DNA of 63,953 bases, taken from contig CANJRA010000015.1 in NCBI GenBank assembly GCA_947476625.1, positions 1 through 63,953 of the forward strand, read 5' to 3'. Each line of letters starts with the position of its first letter. Position 1 is the stretch's first letter. The notes below the pieces were generated by a model. It did no database searches, had not been told where the DNA came from, and saw nothing but the letters and a program-made list of their open reading frames with translations. Below are positions 20,514-30,687 of this stretch, piece by piece. The stretch comes from Fidelibacterota bacterium. Its GTDB lineage: Bacteria; Pseudomonadota; Alphaproteobacteria; Rhodospirillales; Rhodospirillaceae. The translations under genes were made by a program, and so were the position numbers.

Positions 20514-21392
20514 ATGACGCAACGCGTGCGTAAGGCGGTGCTTCCCGTCGCCGGGCTAGGCACCAGATTTCTGCCCGCGACGAAAGTCATTCCCAAGGAA
20601 ATGATCCCGGTGATCGACAAGCCGGTGGTGCAGTACGCCATCGAGGAAGCGCGTGCTGCCGGTATCGAAGAATTCATTTTTGTCACGGCCGACGGCAAGG
20701 AATCCATCGCCACGCATTTCTATCCTCATCCCGTGCTCGAGCGCGCGCTTGAGGAGAAGGGTAAGCTGGCCGAACTGAAGATTGTGCGCGATTCCACATT
20801 GCCGCCGGGTGCGGTGCACATCGTAAAGCAGCACGATCCGTTGGGCTTAGGTCATGCCGTGTGGTGCGCGTGGCAGCTGATCGGCAACGAACCCTTTGCC
20901 GTCATCCTGCCGGACGACATGGTTCTGTCGCAAACACCCTGCCTGAAACAATTGATCGACGCTCACAGCAAGGTGGGCGGCCACGTCGTGGCGGTCGAAG
21001 ATGTGCCGCGCGACCAGACAAACAGATACGGCATTCTCGACATCCTGTCTGATGACGGTAAACTCGCCAAGGCTAAGGGGCTTGTCGAAAAACCAGCACC
21101 CGATAAAGCACCATCAACGTTGGCAATCATAGGTCGTTACATCCTCGATCCCGCCGTGTTTACCGAACTCGACAAACACACCAAGGGTGCTGGCAATGAA
21201 ATCCAACTCACTGACGCGTTGAACCGGACAATCGCTAGCGTGCCGTTTCACGGCCTGCGCTTCGAAGGCCGCCGTTACGACTGCGGCACGCGCGTTGGTT
21301 TTGTCGAGGCAAACCTAGCTTTTGGTTTGGCGCACCCCGAGATGGGCGATCGTTTGCGACCGCTCGTACAAAAGCTGCTTGATACAAAGTAA
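20514..21392 (+). CDS. galU: UTP-glucose-1-phosphate uridylyltransferase
   Basis: GalU makes UDP-glucose from UTP and glucose-1-phosphate. The 292-residue protein opens with the nucleotidyltransferase signature VLPVAGLGTRFLPATK followed by IPKEMIPVIDKPVVQYAIEEA. It also has LGLGHAVWCAW, LPDDMV (metal-binding Asp), LVEKP and a late FEGRRYDCGT motif. It heads a run with UDP-glucose dehydrogenase 18 bp downstream and a phosphohexomutase, a set that makes nucleotide sugars for capsule, LPS or exopolysaccharide. Confidence 0.96.
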   Translation: MTQRVRKAVLPVAGLGTRFLPATKVIPKEMIPVIDKPVVQYAIEEARAAGIEEFIFVTADGKESIATHFYPHPVLERALEEKGKLAELKIVRDSTLPPGAVHIVKQHDPLGLGHAVWCAWQLIGNEPFAVILPDDMVLSQTPCLKQLIDAHSKVGGHVVAVEDVPRDQTNRYGILDILSDDGKLAKAKGLVEKPAPDKAPSTLAIIGRYILDPAVFTELDKHTKGAGNEIQLTDALNRTIASVPFHGLRFEGRRYDCGTRVGFVEANLAFGLAHPEMGDRLRPLVQKLLDTK

Positions 21393-21410
21393 CCGCCAGG
21401 AGTTAGCCCG

Positions 21411-22721
21411 ATGCGTGTAGCTATGATCGGAACCGGCTATGTCGGTTTAGTGTCAGGGGCGTGCTTCTCCGAATTCGGCATCGACGTGGTCTGCGTCGAC
21501 CGTGACGCGTCCAAAATCGAACGGCTGAAAAAGGGCGAGATCCCGATTTACGAACCGGGCCTGGATACGCTCGTCAAAACCAATGCCGAAGCCGGCCGGT
21601 TGACCTTCACGACTGATCTCAAATCGGCCATTGCCGGCGCGGAGGCGGTATTTATCGCTGTCGGCACGCCTAGCCGACGCGGCGACGGTCACGCCGATTT
21701 ATCTTATGTTTACGGCGCCGCCATGGATATCGCCGGTCATCTCACCGGGTATGCGGTTGTCGTCACCAAATCCACCGTGCCTGTCGGCACCGGCCGCCAG
21801 GTCGAACGCATTATCCGCGCGGCGCGCCCCGAGTTGGAGTTCGACGTCGCCTCGAACCCGGAATTCCTGCGCGAAGGTTCCGCCATCAACGATTTCATGC
21901 GGCCTGACCGCGTCGTCATCGGTACCGAAAGCGAACGCGCCCAGCAGGTCATGCGCCAACTTTATCGCGCGCTCTTCCTGATCGAAACGCCGATCCTCTT
22001 CACCAAGCTTGAAACCGCCGAGATCATCAAGTACGCCGCCAATACCTTTTTGGCGACCAAGATCACCTTCATCAATGAGATGGCCGATCTGTGCGAAAAA
22101 GTCGGAGCAGATGTGCACGACGTCGCGAAGGGCATTGGTCTTGACGGCCGCATCGGTAAGAAATTTCTGCATCCGGGCCCAGGATACGGCGGCTCATGCT
22201 TCCCGAAAGATACGATGGCTTTGGTGAAAACCGCGCAAGATTACGGTACGCCTTTGCGCATCATCGAGACTGTTGTCGACGTTAACGAGAAGCGTAAACG
22301 CCGTATGGCCGATAAGATCGCGGCTGCTTGCGGCGGCGACGTCCGCGGCAAGACGATCGCCGTTCTCGGGCTGACATTCAAACCCAACACCGATGATATG
22401 CGCGATTCGCCCAGCCTCGCGATTATTCCGGCTTTGCAGCAGGCAGGCGCGACCATCCGCGCGTATGACCCTGAAGGCATGCATGAAGCCAAAAAGCTAC
22501 TACCGGATATCACGTATTGTGTCGATGCCTACGACGCCATGAAGGATGCAGATGCGGCAGTATTGTTGACGGAATGGAATCAGTTCCGCAATTTGGACAC
22601 AAAGCGGATGAAGACTCTCCTCAAGTCTCCTATCGTTGTGGATCTGCGCAATGTCTATAATCCGGCAGATATGAAGGTTGCGGGTTTTAGCTACACCTGC
22701 GTCGGGCGTCCCAATCCTTAA
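21411..22721 (+). CDS. UDP-glucose 6-dehydrogenase
   Basis: It oxidises UDP-glucose to UDP-glucuronate with two NAD+. The 436-residue protein has the N-terminal Rossmann motif IGTGYVGLVSGACFSEFG, the mid-domain KYAANTFLATKITFINE, and the catalytic Cys in GPGYGGSCFPKDTMAL. The C-terminal NAD(P)-binding/UDP-binding domain has GLTFKPNTDDMRDSPSL. It uses GalU product directly, and the two genes are adjacent. Ugd, TuaD and RkpK are names used for this enzyme in different species, so no symbol is given. Confidence 0.95.
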   Translation: MRVAMIGTGYVGLVSGACFSEFGIDVVCVDRDASKIERLKKGEIPIYEPGLDTLVKTNAEAGRLTFTTDLKSAIAGAEAVFIAVGTPSRRGDGHADLSYVYGAAMDIAGHLTGYAVVVTKSTVPVGTGRQVERIIRAARPELEFDVASNPEFLREGSAINDFMRPDRVVIGTESERAQQVMRQLYRALFLIETPILFTKLETAEIIKYAANTFLATKITFINEMADLCEKVGADVHDVAKGIGLDGRIGKKFLHPGPGYGGSCFPKDTMALVKTAQDYGTPLRIIETVVDVNEKRKRRMADKIAAACGGDVRGKTIAVLGLTFKPNTDDMRDSPSLAIIPALQQAGATIRAYDPEGMHEAKKLLPDITYCVDAYDAMKDADAAVLLTEWNQFRNLDTKRMKTLLKSPIVVDLRNVYNPADMKVAGFSYTCVGRPNP

Positions 22722-22759
22722 GTGCCCCCTCCAAAAGTATAAAAGAAGTTTTTAATATT

Positions 22760-24157
22760 ATGACCGCCAGCCATAAATTCCATTCAACGATCCTGCGCGA
22801 ATACGACATCCGCGGCATTATCGGAGAAACTTTATACACGGCTGACGCTACGTGGGTCGGTAAGACCTTTGGCACAATCGTCAAACGCAATGGCGGGTCG
22901 CGGGTCTGTGTGGGGTATGACGGTCGTATCAGCTCTCCGAGTATGGAAGCGGCGCTGGTGGATGGGCTCAAATCGGTCGGCATTCACGTCGAGCGCGTCG
23001 GGCGTGGTCCTACGCCCATGCTGTATTTCGCGACGGTAGAAACCAAAGCCGACGGCGGCATCATGGTGACAGGCTCGCACAATCCGCCGACGCATAACGG
23101 ATTCAAGATGATGCTGGGCAAAAAACCGTTCTTCGGCGCCGATATCAAACAACTCGGCGAGATGGCGGAAACCAGCGACATTGATGCGGGCTTGGGCGTG
23201 GTAACGGATATTCCGGCTTTCACGCGCTATATCGAGCGTCTGCAAAAAGATTTCTACGGCAATCATCCCATTACAGCTGTTTGGGATCCGGGCAACGGCG
23301 CCGGCGCCGAAGCGGTGGTCGCGCTTGTGAAACATCTGCCAGGCAAACACAAGGTTATCAACGGTACCATCGACGGCACATTTCCGGCCCATCACCCGGA
23401 CCCGACGGTGCCTAAAAACCTCGAGCAACTCATCGCCGCCGTGAAGAAGGAAAAAGCCCACGTCGGCTTTGCCTTCGATGGCGATGCCGACCGTATCGGG
23501 ATTGTCGATGGCGCAGGCCGCATTCTTTGGGGCGACCAAATTATGCAAATTCTGGCCGAGGATGTGCTGAAGCAGCATCCCGGCGCGCCGATCATTGCTG
23601 ATGTGAAAGCCAGCCAGGCTCTGTTTGACGAAGTCGCGCGCATGGGCGGTAAGCCCATCGTCTGGAAAACCGGCCACTCGCTGATCAAAAACAAAATGGC
23701 CGAGACCAAGTCGCCGTTGGCGGGCGAGATGAGCGGCCACATTTTCTTCGCCGACCGCTATTACGGCTTCGACGATGCTGTTTATGCGGCCGTGCGCTTC
23801 CTCAGCATTATGGCCAGCGACGAGAAATTCGATCTCATCAAGCGCTACGACCGCATGCCGGCGTTGATCAACACACCCGAGCTGCGGTTTCCCTGCGCCG
23901 ACGAACGCAAGTTCACCGTCATCGATGAAGTCAAAGCGCGGCTGGTGAAGTCCGGCGCAAAGCTCTCGGATATCGATGGCGTGCGTGTGACGGGCAAGGG
24001 CGGCTGGTGGCTGCTCCGGCCCTCAAATACCCAAGCCGTGCTGGTGGCGCGCGCCGAAGCCGATACGGAAGCGCATCTCGATGGGCTTAAGGCCGAATTG
24101 GCCTCACAGCTCCAGCAAAGCGGTCTGGAACTGCCGACAGTGTCGGTCGATCACTAA
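22760..24157 (+). CDS. Phosphomannomutase/phosphoglucomutase
   Basis: This alpha-D-phosphohexomutase has 465 residues. The four family landmarks are visible: N-terminal LREYDIRGIIGE, the catalytic phosphoserine loop TGSHNPPTHNGFKMM, the metal-binding FDGDADRIGIVD, and the sugar-specificity loop GEMSGHIFF. The phosphate-binding RPSNTQAVLVARAEA is near the C-terminus. This pattern fits the AlgC/ManB dual-specificity group that supplies glucose-1-phosphate or mannose-1-phosphate, consistent with galU and UDP-glucose dehydrogenase just upstream. It converges with dacA, with 11 bp between stops. Confidence 0.93.
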   Translation: MTASHKFHSTILREYDIRGIIGETLYTADATWVGKTFGTIVKRNGGSRVCVGYDGRISSPSMEAALVDGLKSVGIHVERVGRGPTPMLYFATVETKADGGIMVTGSHNPPTHNGFKMMLGKKPFFGADIKQLGEMAETSDIDAGLGVVTDIPAFTRYIERLQKDFYGNHPITAVWDPGNGAGAEAVVALVKHLPGKHKVINGTIDGTFPAHHPDPTVPKNLEQLIAAVKKEKAHVGFAFDGDADRIGIVDGAGRILWGDQIMQILAEDVLKQHPGAPIIADVKASQALFDEVARMGGKPIVWKTGHSLIKNKMAETKSPLAGEMSGHIFFADRYYGFDDAVYAAVRFLSIMASDEKFDLIKRYDRMPALINTPELRFPCADERKFTVIDEVKARLVKSGAKLSDIDGVRVTGKGGWWLLRPSNTQAVLVARAEADTEAHLDGLKAELASQLQQSGLELPTVSVDH

Positions 24158-24168
24158 AACTTAGAAGA

Positions 24169-25638
24169 TTACCGCGCAGCGACCTGAGCGGGCGGGATGG
24201 CCTGACAGCCGGCTTTGCTTTGAATTAGCGCGCAGGCACGCATCAGGTCGGCTTTTTCCATGCCGACAATGCGTGCACGGTACATCTTGCGGCCATTGAC
24301 GGTCGCTTCAATCACCGACGGGCCGGCGGAAGCAAACGTGGTGTTGAGTTTCAAGGCCGCTGCGGCTGCCTGTGTCTCGGCGGTCGCGCGGTTGGCATAG
24401 GCCCCAATCTGAATTCCCCACGTCGCTACGCCCGCGGCATTCACAGCCGGAGCGGCAGCGCGCGATTTCGGGATGGTATTTGGTACGAGGGCCGCGACAA
24501 CGCGCGGCTTGCTGCGCGCGGGTGAGGCGGTAGACGGGGCTGGCGGCGCAAGGCTTTCGGTTTCGATAGCGCCAGTGCGGGTGACCGGTTCAAAGGGCTC
24601 ATCCGTATCGCCTTGCTCGGCGGTGCTTTCCGCTTGGTCTTCGGTGTCCGACAGGGCGATTTGGGAGCCGATGCGATCGGCGACCGGCGGATCGTTACGC
24701 GCGATCAAAGGTGCTGCGGGGGTGCCGGACAGCGCGCTGAAGCCGCCGTCCATAAGGGAGGCAAGGCGCTGGTCGCGGACGCGGGCGGTCGAGCCGCCGA
24801 ACATCACCCCAATAACCCGGTAACCGTTGCGGGTGGCCGAGGCCACGAGATTAAAGCCCGAAGCTGCCGTAAAGCCGGTTTTGATGCCGTCGGCGCCTTC
24901 GTAGAACTCCAGCAGCCGGTTATGGGTGCGGATGGTCTGGCCCTGATACGTGTATTCCATGCGCGAGAAATTGGCGTAGTGCTGGGGGAAGTCTTTGATG
25001 AGGTGACTGGCGAGGGTCGCCATATCGCGGGCGGTCGAGAATTGTTCAGGGTTCGGCAGACCGGAGGCGTTACGGAAGGTTGTTTGCGTCATGCCGAGGG
25101 CGCGAGCCTTCGCGGTCATTTTTTGCGCAAACACGTCTTCGCTACCGCCAAGGCGCTCGCCGGTGGCAACCGCGACGTCGTTCGCCGATTTAGTGATCAA
25201 CGCGCCAATCGCTTGCTGGACGGTAATGGTCGATTTCGGGCTCAGATAAAGTTTCGATGGCGCGGCAGCCGCAGCGCGCTTCGACACGGGAATTTGGGTG
25301 GCCATGTTCACGTCGCCGCGCTCAAGCGCTTCGAACAGCATGTACAGCGTCATCATCTTGGTGAGCGACGCAGGGTAGCTTTTGACGTCGGCGTTGACTT
25401 CGTTCAGCACCTGACCGGTGGCGTAATCGACGACAATGGCGGAATAGACGGGGGGATTATATTTCGCGGCCGGAGTCTTACGGGCTTTTCTGTCGCTTTT
25501 AGAGATGCTGGCTTTCGAGGCGCTGGCCTTGGTCGATTTAGCCTGAGCATCCGACGCCGCCGATACCGAGATCAGGGCCGGCGTGCAGATCAGCAGAAAG
25601 GCGGCAAACAACCGAACCAGACCGAAGCGCATCCCCAT
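24169..25638 (-). CDS. D-alanyl-D-alanine carboxypeptidase (PBP5/6 type) with C-terminal SPOR domain
   Basis: This periplasmic enzyme trims peptidoglycan pentapeptides. A signal peptide (residues 1-27) leads into a penicillin-binding domain with active-site YPASLTKMM (SxxK), SAND (SxN) and DGIKTGFTAASG (KTG). An alanine/proline/glutamate-rich linker (about 330-405) joins it to a C-terminal SPOR domain (about 408-485, WGIQIGAYANRATAETQAAA), which binds denuded septal glycan strands. The fusion suggests septum-targeted carboxypeptidase activity. Total 489 residues. SPOR-tailed DacA proteins are common in alphaproteobacteria. Confidence 0.92.
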   Translation of the reverse strand: MGMRFGLVRLFAAFLLICTPALISVSAASDAQAKSTKASASKASISKSDRKARKTPAAKYNPPVYSAIVVDYATGQVLNEVNADVKSYPASLTKMMTLYMLFEALERGDVNMATQIPVSKRAAAAAPSKLYLSPKSTITVQQAIGALITKSANDVAVATGERLGGSEDVFAQKMTAKARALGMTQTTFRNASGLPNPEQFSTARDMATLASHLIKDFPQHYANFSRMEYTYQGQTIRTHNRLLEFYEGADGIKTGFTAASGFNLVASATRNGYRVIGVMFGGSTARVRDQRLASLMDGGFSALSGTPAAPLIARNDPPVADRIGSQIALSDTEDQAESTAEQGDTDEPFEPVTRTGAIETESLAPPAPSTASPARSKPRVVAALVPNTIPKSRAAAPAVNAAGVATWGIQIGAYANRATAETQAAAAALKLNTTFASAGPSVIEATVNGRKMYRARIVGMEKADLMRACALIQSKAGCQAIPPAQVAAR

Positions 25639-25967
25639 TCTCTACATCCCGCACAAGGTTTTATCGCTCTACCGGAATGTAAAAAACACGGCAGGGCTGT
25701 GGATAACTAATCGCCTCTTCGATCCCCTCGCAGTGGGCCGTCATTATGCGACCGTCCCGGTTAACCCGGCGTTATCTGGAGAAAATACTTTGTTTGAGTT
25801 GCGCTGTCTACCCGTCTCTTATTCATGTCCTTGAATCCAATGATTTTTCACCCATTTAAGGGTAACAGACCGATCATGAGATGCTAAAAGCCCCAGATAC
25901 GAGTGTGAGTTGGCGCGACTTAAAGGGGCTGGAATACGTTGGCGCGCAAGAAAAACATTAAATTTAA
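25639..25967. other. Intergenic region between dacA and clpS, proximal part
   Basis: No gene is supported here. The stretch holds the upstream region of the carboxypeptidase. It also has a direct repeat, GTTGGCGCG, at 25909-25917 and 25938-25946, and an AGCCCC/GGGGCT inverted pair spanning about 25888-25931. These could be regulator sites, but nothing identifies a protein. Confidence 0.4.
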
Positions 25968-25988
25968 CCGCCCCCCCCCCTGGCGGGG
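25968..25988. repeat. C10 homopolymer within a G/C hairpin upstream of clpS
   Basis: Ten consecutive C (25971-25980) lie between CCGCC-like and GGCGG sequences, which can pair. The tract sits just upstream of a TTGACA hexamer, so its length could change promoter strength by slippage. It may also be inaccurate in the assembly. Confidence 0.5.
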
Positions 25989-25996
25989 AGAAATTT

Positions 25997-26030
25997 TTGA
26001 CACATACTTAAGGCCAGCTTTGGTATTCTT
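25997..26030 (+). promoter_or_regulatory. clpS: Possible sigma-70 promoter for clpS
   Basis: A perfect -35 hexamer TTGACA (25997-26002) is followed by a weak, poorly spaced TATTCT-like -10 element near 26024-26029. The strong -35 box and the position upstream of clpS support a promoter; the -10 is unconvincing. Confidence 0.3.
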
Positions 26031-26122
26031 GGTACACCGCAACCGCTACCGGCAGAGTTAAGTTTCCGACGCAAATGAATGCCATTTTAAGCACTATTAA
26101 CGCCCCCGGATCGGTCACGCGT

Positions 26123-26452
26123 ATGACCGATGAACGTAAGGGCAACGACGACGGTCGGACGACGACCGGCGTGGTGGTTAAGCCGCGCCCGAAGGTCAAA
26201 AAACCGTCGATGTACAAAGTGCTGATGCTGAACGACGATTATACTCCCATGGAGTTCGTCGTGCATGTGTTGGAAAAGTATTTTGCCAAAACGCCGGAAG
26301 AGGCGACGCGCGTGATGCTGCATGTCCATCAGAAGGGTGTCGGGATCTGCGGTGTATTTACTTTTGAGGTCGCGGAAACCAAAGTGAACCAGACCATGGA
26401 GCTGGCGCGTAAGAATCAGCATCCGCTCCAGTGCACGCTTGAGAAGGAGTGA
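26123..26452 (+). CDS. clpS: ATP-dependent Clp protease adaptor ClpS
   Basis: ClpS binds N-degron substrates and hands them to ClpAP. The core has [24 protein letters not shown], with the substrate-pocket DD and hydrophobic residues, then [23 protein letters not shown]. From ATG 26123 the protein has 109 residues, matching the family. An in-frame ATG at 26075 would add 16 unsupported residues and cannot be excluded, since neither start has a strong Shine-Dalgarno. The disordered, charged N-terminus is typical. clpA follows after about 115 bp. Confidence 0.93.
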   Translation: MTDERKGNDDGRTTTGVVVKPRPKVKKPSMYKVLMLNDDYTPMEFVVHVLEKYFAKTPEEATRVMLHVHQKGVGICGVFTFEVAETKVNQTMELARKNQHPLQCTLEKE

Positions 26453-26568
26453 CGGCGTTGCGAGATACGTTCGGGGAGGGCGATTGAGGCTTTCGAGGAG
26501 TTCATAAGGGCCGTGAGTTGCGTGTTGTGCAATACTCCAGGTCGTAATTGGAAAGGATCGTAATTCCC

Positions 26569-28905
26569 TTGTCTATGTTGTCTCAAAACTTGGAAAAGAC
26601 CCTTCACCTTGCGCTTGCCGCCGCTGCCGAGCGCCGGCATGAATACGCGACCCTCGAACATCTGCTCGTCGCACTATGCGATGACACCGACGCCATCGCC
26701 GTGATGCGGGCGTGTAATGTCGATATCGAACACCTGCGCACTGGCGTGCGTCAATTTCTGAATGAAGATTTAAACGATCTGGTGTCGCTTACCGGCGACG
26801 ATCCGAAGCCGACCGCCGGTTTTCAGCGTGTGGTCCAGCGCGCGGCGATTCATGTGCAGTCGTCAGGCCGCGAGGAAGTTACCGGCGCCAATGTGCTGGT
26901 CGCATTATTCTCTGAACGCGAAAGCCACGCGGTTTATTTCCTGCAGCTGCAGGACATGACCCGTTTGGATGCGGTCAATTATATCTCTCACGGCATCGCC
27001 AAACGCGCGGCGACCGCCGAACGCAAACCCGTGAATGGCGCCGAGCCGGAAGCTAAATCGGAAGAAGTGGTCAAGAAGGGCCGCGAGGCGCTGACGGCCT
27101 ATTGCGTCGATCTCAATGAAAAGGCCAAGGCGGGCAAAATTGATCCGCTGATCGGCCGCGAGAAAGAGGTCGAGCGCACTATTCAAATTCTCTGCCGTCG
27201 CACGAAGAACAATCCGCTGTATGTCGGTGACGCCGGTGTCGGCAAGACCGCCATTGCTGAAGGGCTTGCGCGCCGCATCATAAACAAGGAAGTGCCGGAA
27301 GTTCTGTATGACGCCATCATCTTCTCGCTCGACATGGGTGCGTTGTTGGCGGGCACGCGCTATCGCGGCGACTTCGAGGAACGCTTGAAGGCCGTGGTCT
27401 CTGAGTTGGAAGCCATGAAGGGCGCGGTGCTGTTCATTGACGAAATCCATACCGTTATTGGTGCCGGTGCGACGTCCGGCGGCGCGATGGATGCGTCCAA
27501 TCTGCTTAAGCCTGCTTTGGCCTCAGGCAGCCTCAAGTGCATTGGCTCTACGACCTATAAGGAATACCGCAATCATTTCGAGAAGGACCGCGCGCTGGTG
27601 CGGCGCTTCCAGAAGATCGACGTGCCGGAGCCGTCCATCGAAGATACGGTCAAGATTTTGAAGGGTCTCAAGCCTTACTACGAAGAGCATCACAAAGTGC
27701 GCTACACGGCGGAAGCTATCCGTACAGCCGTGGAGCTGTCGGTGAAATACATTCACGACCGTAAGTTGCCGGACAAAGCTATCGACGTCATCGATGAAGT
27801 CGGCGCTTCGCGCATGCTGTTGCCCGAAAGCAAACGTCGCAAGGTTGTCTCGGTGAAGGACGTCGAAGAGGTGATTGCGAAAATCGCCCGCGTTCCATCC
27901 AAAACCGTTTCACGCGACGACAGAAAATCGCTTCAGAATCTCGAGCGCGATCTCAAGACCATGGTCTTCGGCCAGAACGATGCCATCGTCGCGCTGTCGA
28001 GCGCCATCAAACTATCGCGCGCCGGCTTACGCGAGCCGGAAAAGCCGGTGGGCAGCTATCTGTTTGCCGGGCCCACAGGTGTCGGCAAAACCGAAGTCGC
28101 GCGCCAGCTGGCGTCGTCGCTCGGTATCGAGCTGCATCGCTTCGATATGTCCGAGTATATGGAACGGCATTCGGTTTCGCGCTTGATCGGCGCACCGCCG
28201 GGTTATGTCGGCTTCGACCAGGGTGGCCTGTTGACCGACGCGGTCGATCAGCATCCACATTGCGTGTTGCTGCTCGACGAAATCGAGAAAGCACATCCGG
28301 ACCTGTTCAATATTTTGTTGCAGGTCATGGATCACGGCAAACTGACAGACCACAACGGCAAAAGCGTCAATTTCAGGAACGCCATCCTGATTATGACGAC
28401 CAATGCTGGTGCGGCCGATCTTGCCAAGAACGCGATTGGTTTCGAGCGCGACACACGCGAAGGCGACGACAAGGAAGCCATCGAGCGGATGTTTACGCCC
28501 GAGTTCCGCAACCGCCTCGACTCCATCATTACCTTCGCCAATCTGTCGCCCGACGTGGTGCATAAGGTGGTGGATAAGTTCGTCATGCAGCTCGAGGGTC
28601 AGTTGTCCGACCGCAATGTCACCATTGAGTTGTCGCAGGCTGCGAGGGATTGGCTTGCTGTTCGCGGTTACGACAATCGCATGGGCGCTCGCCCACTGGC
28701 GCGGGTCATCCAGCAAGAGATCAAGAAGCCTTTGGCCGATCACCTTCTGTTCGGCGACCTTATTACCGGCGGCCATGTGAAAGTGGATGCTGCGGACGGC
28801 AAGCTGACGTTCGTCATCACGCCGTCAAAGGTCGCGCCGAAAAAAGAGACCGAGGTTGAGGACGAAGAACTAGCTTCGGAAAAGCCGCCCGTACCTGTGA
28901 AATAG
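26569..28905 (+). CDS. clpA: ATP-dependent Clp protease ATP-binding subunit ClpA
   Basis: This AAA+ unfoldase partners with ClpP. The N domain (about 1-145, [23 protein letters not shown]) docks ClpS. The D1 ring follows with Walker [14 protein letters not shown] and Walker [15 protein letters not shown], then the D2 ring with [12 protein letters not shown] and [12 protein letters not shown] charged C-terminal tail ends the protein. The start is uncertain: GAAAGGA (26551-26557) is well spaced for TTG 26569, while ATG 26575, two codons later, matches the usual first residues (MLSQNLEKT) but lies 17 nt from the ribosome-binding site. It lies downstream of clpS in the same direction. Confidence 0.95.
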   Translation: MSMLSQNLEKTLHLALAAAAERRHEYATLEHLLVALCDDTDAIAVMRACNVDIEHLRTGVRQFLNEDLNDLVSLTGDDPKPTAGFQRVVQRAAIHVQSSGREEVTGANVLVALFSERESHAVYFLQLQDMTRLDAVNYISHGIAKRAATAERKPVNGAEPEAKSEEVVKKGREALTAYCVDLNEKAKAGKIDPLIGREKEVERTIQILCRRTKNNPLYVGDAGVGKTAIAEGLARRIINKEVPEVLYDAIIFSLDMGALLAGTRYRGDFEERLKAVVSELEAMKGAVLFIDEIHTVIGAGATSGGAMDASNLLKPALASGSLKCIGSTTYKEYRNHFEKDRALVRRFQKIDVPEPSIEDTVKILKGLKPYYEEHHKVRYTAEAIRTAVELSVKYIHDRKLPDKAIDVIDEVGASRMLLPESKRRKVVSVKDVEEVIAKIARVPSKTVSRDDRKSLQNLERDLKTMVFGQNDAIVALSSAIKLSRAGLREPEKPVGSYLFAGPTGVGKTEVARQLASSLGIELHRFDMSEYMERHSVSRLIGAPPGYVGFDQGGLLTDAVDQHPHCVLLLDEIEKAHPDLFNILLQVMDHGKLTDHNGKSVNFRNAILIMTTNAGAADLAKNAIGFERDTREGDDKEAIERMFTPEFRNRLDSIITFANLSPDVVHKVVDKFVMQLEGQLSDRNVTIELSQAARDWLAVRGYDNRMGARPLARVIQQEIKKPLADHLLFGDLITGGHVKVDAADGKLTFVITPSKVAPKKETEVEDEELASEKPPVPVK

Positions 28906-28930
28906 ACAGGCTGGGTTTTCGCGATGCTGT

Positions 28931-29704
28931 CTAGTTGCGCCGGCTGATGATTTCGATCATCGGCCCGGCAGCACCTTCGGCCGTACGTGCTTCGATGCCG
29001 TAGGTCTGAGCGAGAATCTCAGGCGATAGCGCGTCACGCGGCGCGCCGTCCGCCAGCACACGGCCTCCGGCCAGCACCAGCACGCGGTCCGCCATGCGCA
29101 GCGCCATGTGCAGGTCATGCAGCGTGACGATGACGCCGTGCCCTTGCTCGGCGGCCATGCGGCGGAACAGATCGCCGGCATCCAATTGATGACCGGGATC
29201 GAGCCCCGCCAGCGGTTCGTCCGCCAGCAGCCACTCCGGTTCACCGGCCAACGCGCGCGCCAATAGAACACGGGCACGTTCGCCGCCGGAGAGGGTCGCG
29301 ACCGTGCGGTCGGCGAGGTCGGCCACACCGGCGAGGTTGATGGCTCTATCAACGGCTTCGTCATCGGCTGTGCTCAGGCCGCGCGCACCGATGAAAGGCG
29401 TGCGTCCCAGGCCTACAAGCGTGCGCGCATCTATGGCCCAGGCCACTTCAGGAATTTGCGGCAGGTAGGCGAGGCGTTGCGCGCGGGTACGTGCGGGAAT
29501 GTCGTTAATGTCCGTGCTGTCCAACAGCACCTGTCCGCGGTCCAGTTTTCGCAAACCCGCCAGACACGTGAGCAGCGTCGACTTGCCGGCGCCGTTAGGC
29601 CCCACAATCGCGGTCACTTGACCCGTGGCGAACGTAGCGCTAACGCCGCCCAAAACCTGCTTATCGCCCAACCGCACATGCGCGTCCGTCACTGAAAGGC
29701 TCAT
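28931..29704 (-). CDS. btuD: Vitamin B12 ABC transporter, ATP-binding protein
   Basis: This 257-residue ABC ATPase has Walker A VGPNGAGKSTLLT, Q-loop region YLPQIPEVAWA, signature LSGGERARVLLARAL and Walker B WLLADEPLAGLD followed by the H-loop VTLHDLHMALRMADR. It belongs to the FecE/BtuD group. The permease gene overlaps it by 4 nt upstream, and a cobalamin riboswitch controls the cluster, so B12 is the likely substrate. The substrate is inferred from context, not from the ATPase itself. Confidence 0.9.
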   Translation of the reverse strand: MSLSVTDAHVRLGDKQVLGGVSATFATGQVTAIVGPNGAGKSTLLTCLAGLRKLDRGQVLLDSTDINDIPARTRAQRLAYLPQIPEVAWAIDARTLVGLGRTPFIGARGLSTADDEAVDRAINLAGVADLADRTVATLSGGERARVLLARALAGEPEWLLADEPLAGLDPGHQLDAGDLFRRMAAEQGHGVIVTLHDLHMALRMADRVLVLAGGRVLADGAPRDALSPEILAQTYGIEARTAEGAAGPMIEIISRRN

Positions 29705-30687
29705 GCCGCCCTCCGCCGCATATGGATCAACAGCAGCAGGAAAAAAGGCCCGCCCAAAATCGACATCGCCACCCCGAGTTTCAGTTCAGCGGGCGAGGGC
29801 GTCAGGCGCACAATAATATCCGCGGCAAGCACCAAGACTGCGCCTGCCAGAGCGCTTGGAATGAGAAGCGCGCCCGGACGTGCGCCGACTAGCGGGCGCA
29901 GAAGGTGTGGTGTGACCAATCCGACAAATCCGATCACGCCTGTCACTGCGACGCTGGCGCCGGTGGCAAGGCCGATGCCGATTGCCAGCAAGATCCGGGT
30001 CCGGTCGATACGAATGCCCAAAGAACGCGCCGTAGATTCACCCAAGGTCAATGCATCCAGGGCGCGGCTCAATGTGAATAGGATGCCGCAACCAACAGCG
30101 ATAAACGGCACCGCAAAACGCACCTCATCTACGCTGCGGTCGGCCAGCGCGCCCATCAGCCAGTTGATGATTTCGTTCACGGCCCACGGTGTCGGCGCGA
30201 GGTTCATCGCCAGAGCGACACCGGCCGACGCGACGGTATTGAGGATAACGCCTGCCAGAATGAAGGTCAGAATACTGCTGGCCGAGCCCGATAATGTCAG
30301 CAGTATCCATATGCCCGCGAACGCGCCAATCATCGCGCCGGTTGGCAGTAACCACGGAACTTGTGTCGCGAGATCGAAATAGAGAGTCACAACGGCCCCG
30401 AATGCCGCCATGGGCGACACCCCCAGCACGCCCGGATCGGCGAGGGGGTTGCGCGTGTAACCTTGTAGCGCCGCACCCGAGACGCCCAACGCCGCGCCGA
30501 CAAAAATACCCAGTATCGTGCGCGGCAAGCGCAGTTCCAGAATGATCGTCCAACGCGGATCGTCCGACACGCCTGACCAGACGTGCCACGGAATCCAAAT
30601 CTGCCCCGCGCTCAGGCTGACAATGCTGAGCACGATAAGCGCAACAATCAGCGCACCGTACAAGACTGGCCGGGGCATGTTTTTCAT
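29701..30687 (-). CDS. btuC: Vitamin B12 ABC transporter, permease
   Basis: This FecCD-family permease has 328 residues with about nine or ten membrane helices. Family motifs are LRLPRTILGIFVGAALGVSG, followed by GYTRNPLADPGVLGVS, and a later GFVGLVTPHLLRPLVGA. It forms the membrane channel with BtuD. It overlaps btuD downstream (4 nt) and the binding-protein gene upstream (4 nt). The N-terminal LYGALIVALIVLSIVSLSAG is the first helix. Confidence 0.9.
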   Translation of the reverse strand: MKNMPRPVLYGALIVALIVLSIVSLSAGQIWIPWHVWSGVSDDPRWTIILELRLPRTILGIFVGAALGVSGAALQGYTRNPLADPGVLGVSPMAAFGAVVTLYFDLATQVPWLLPTGAMIGAFAGIWILLTLSGSASSILTFILAGVILNTVASAGVALAMNLAPTPWAVNEIINWLMGALADRSVDEVRFAVPFIAVGCGILFTLSRALDALTLGESTARSLGIRIDRTRILLAIGIGLATGASVAVTGVIGFVGLVTPHLLRPLVGARPGALLIPSALAGAVLVLAADIIVRLTPSPAELKLGVAMSILGGPFFLLLLIHMRRRAA

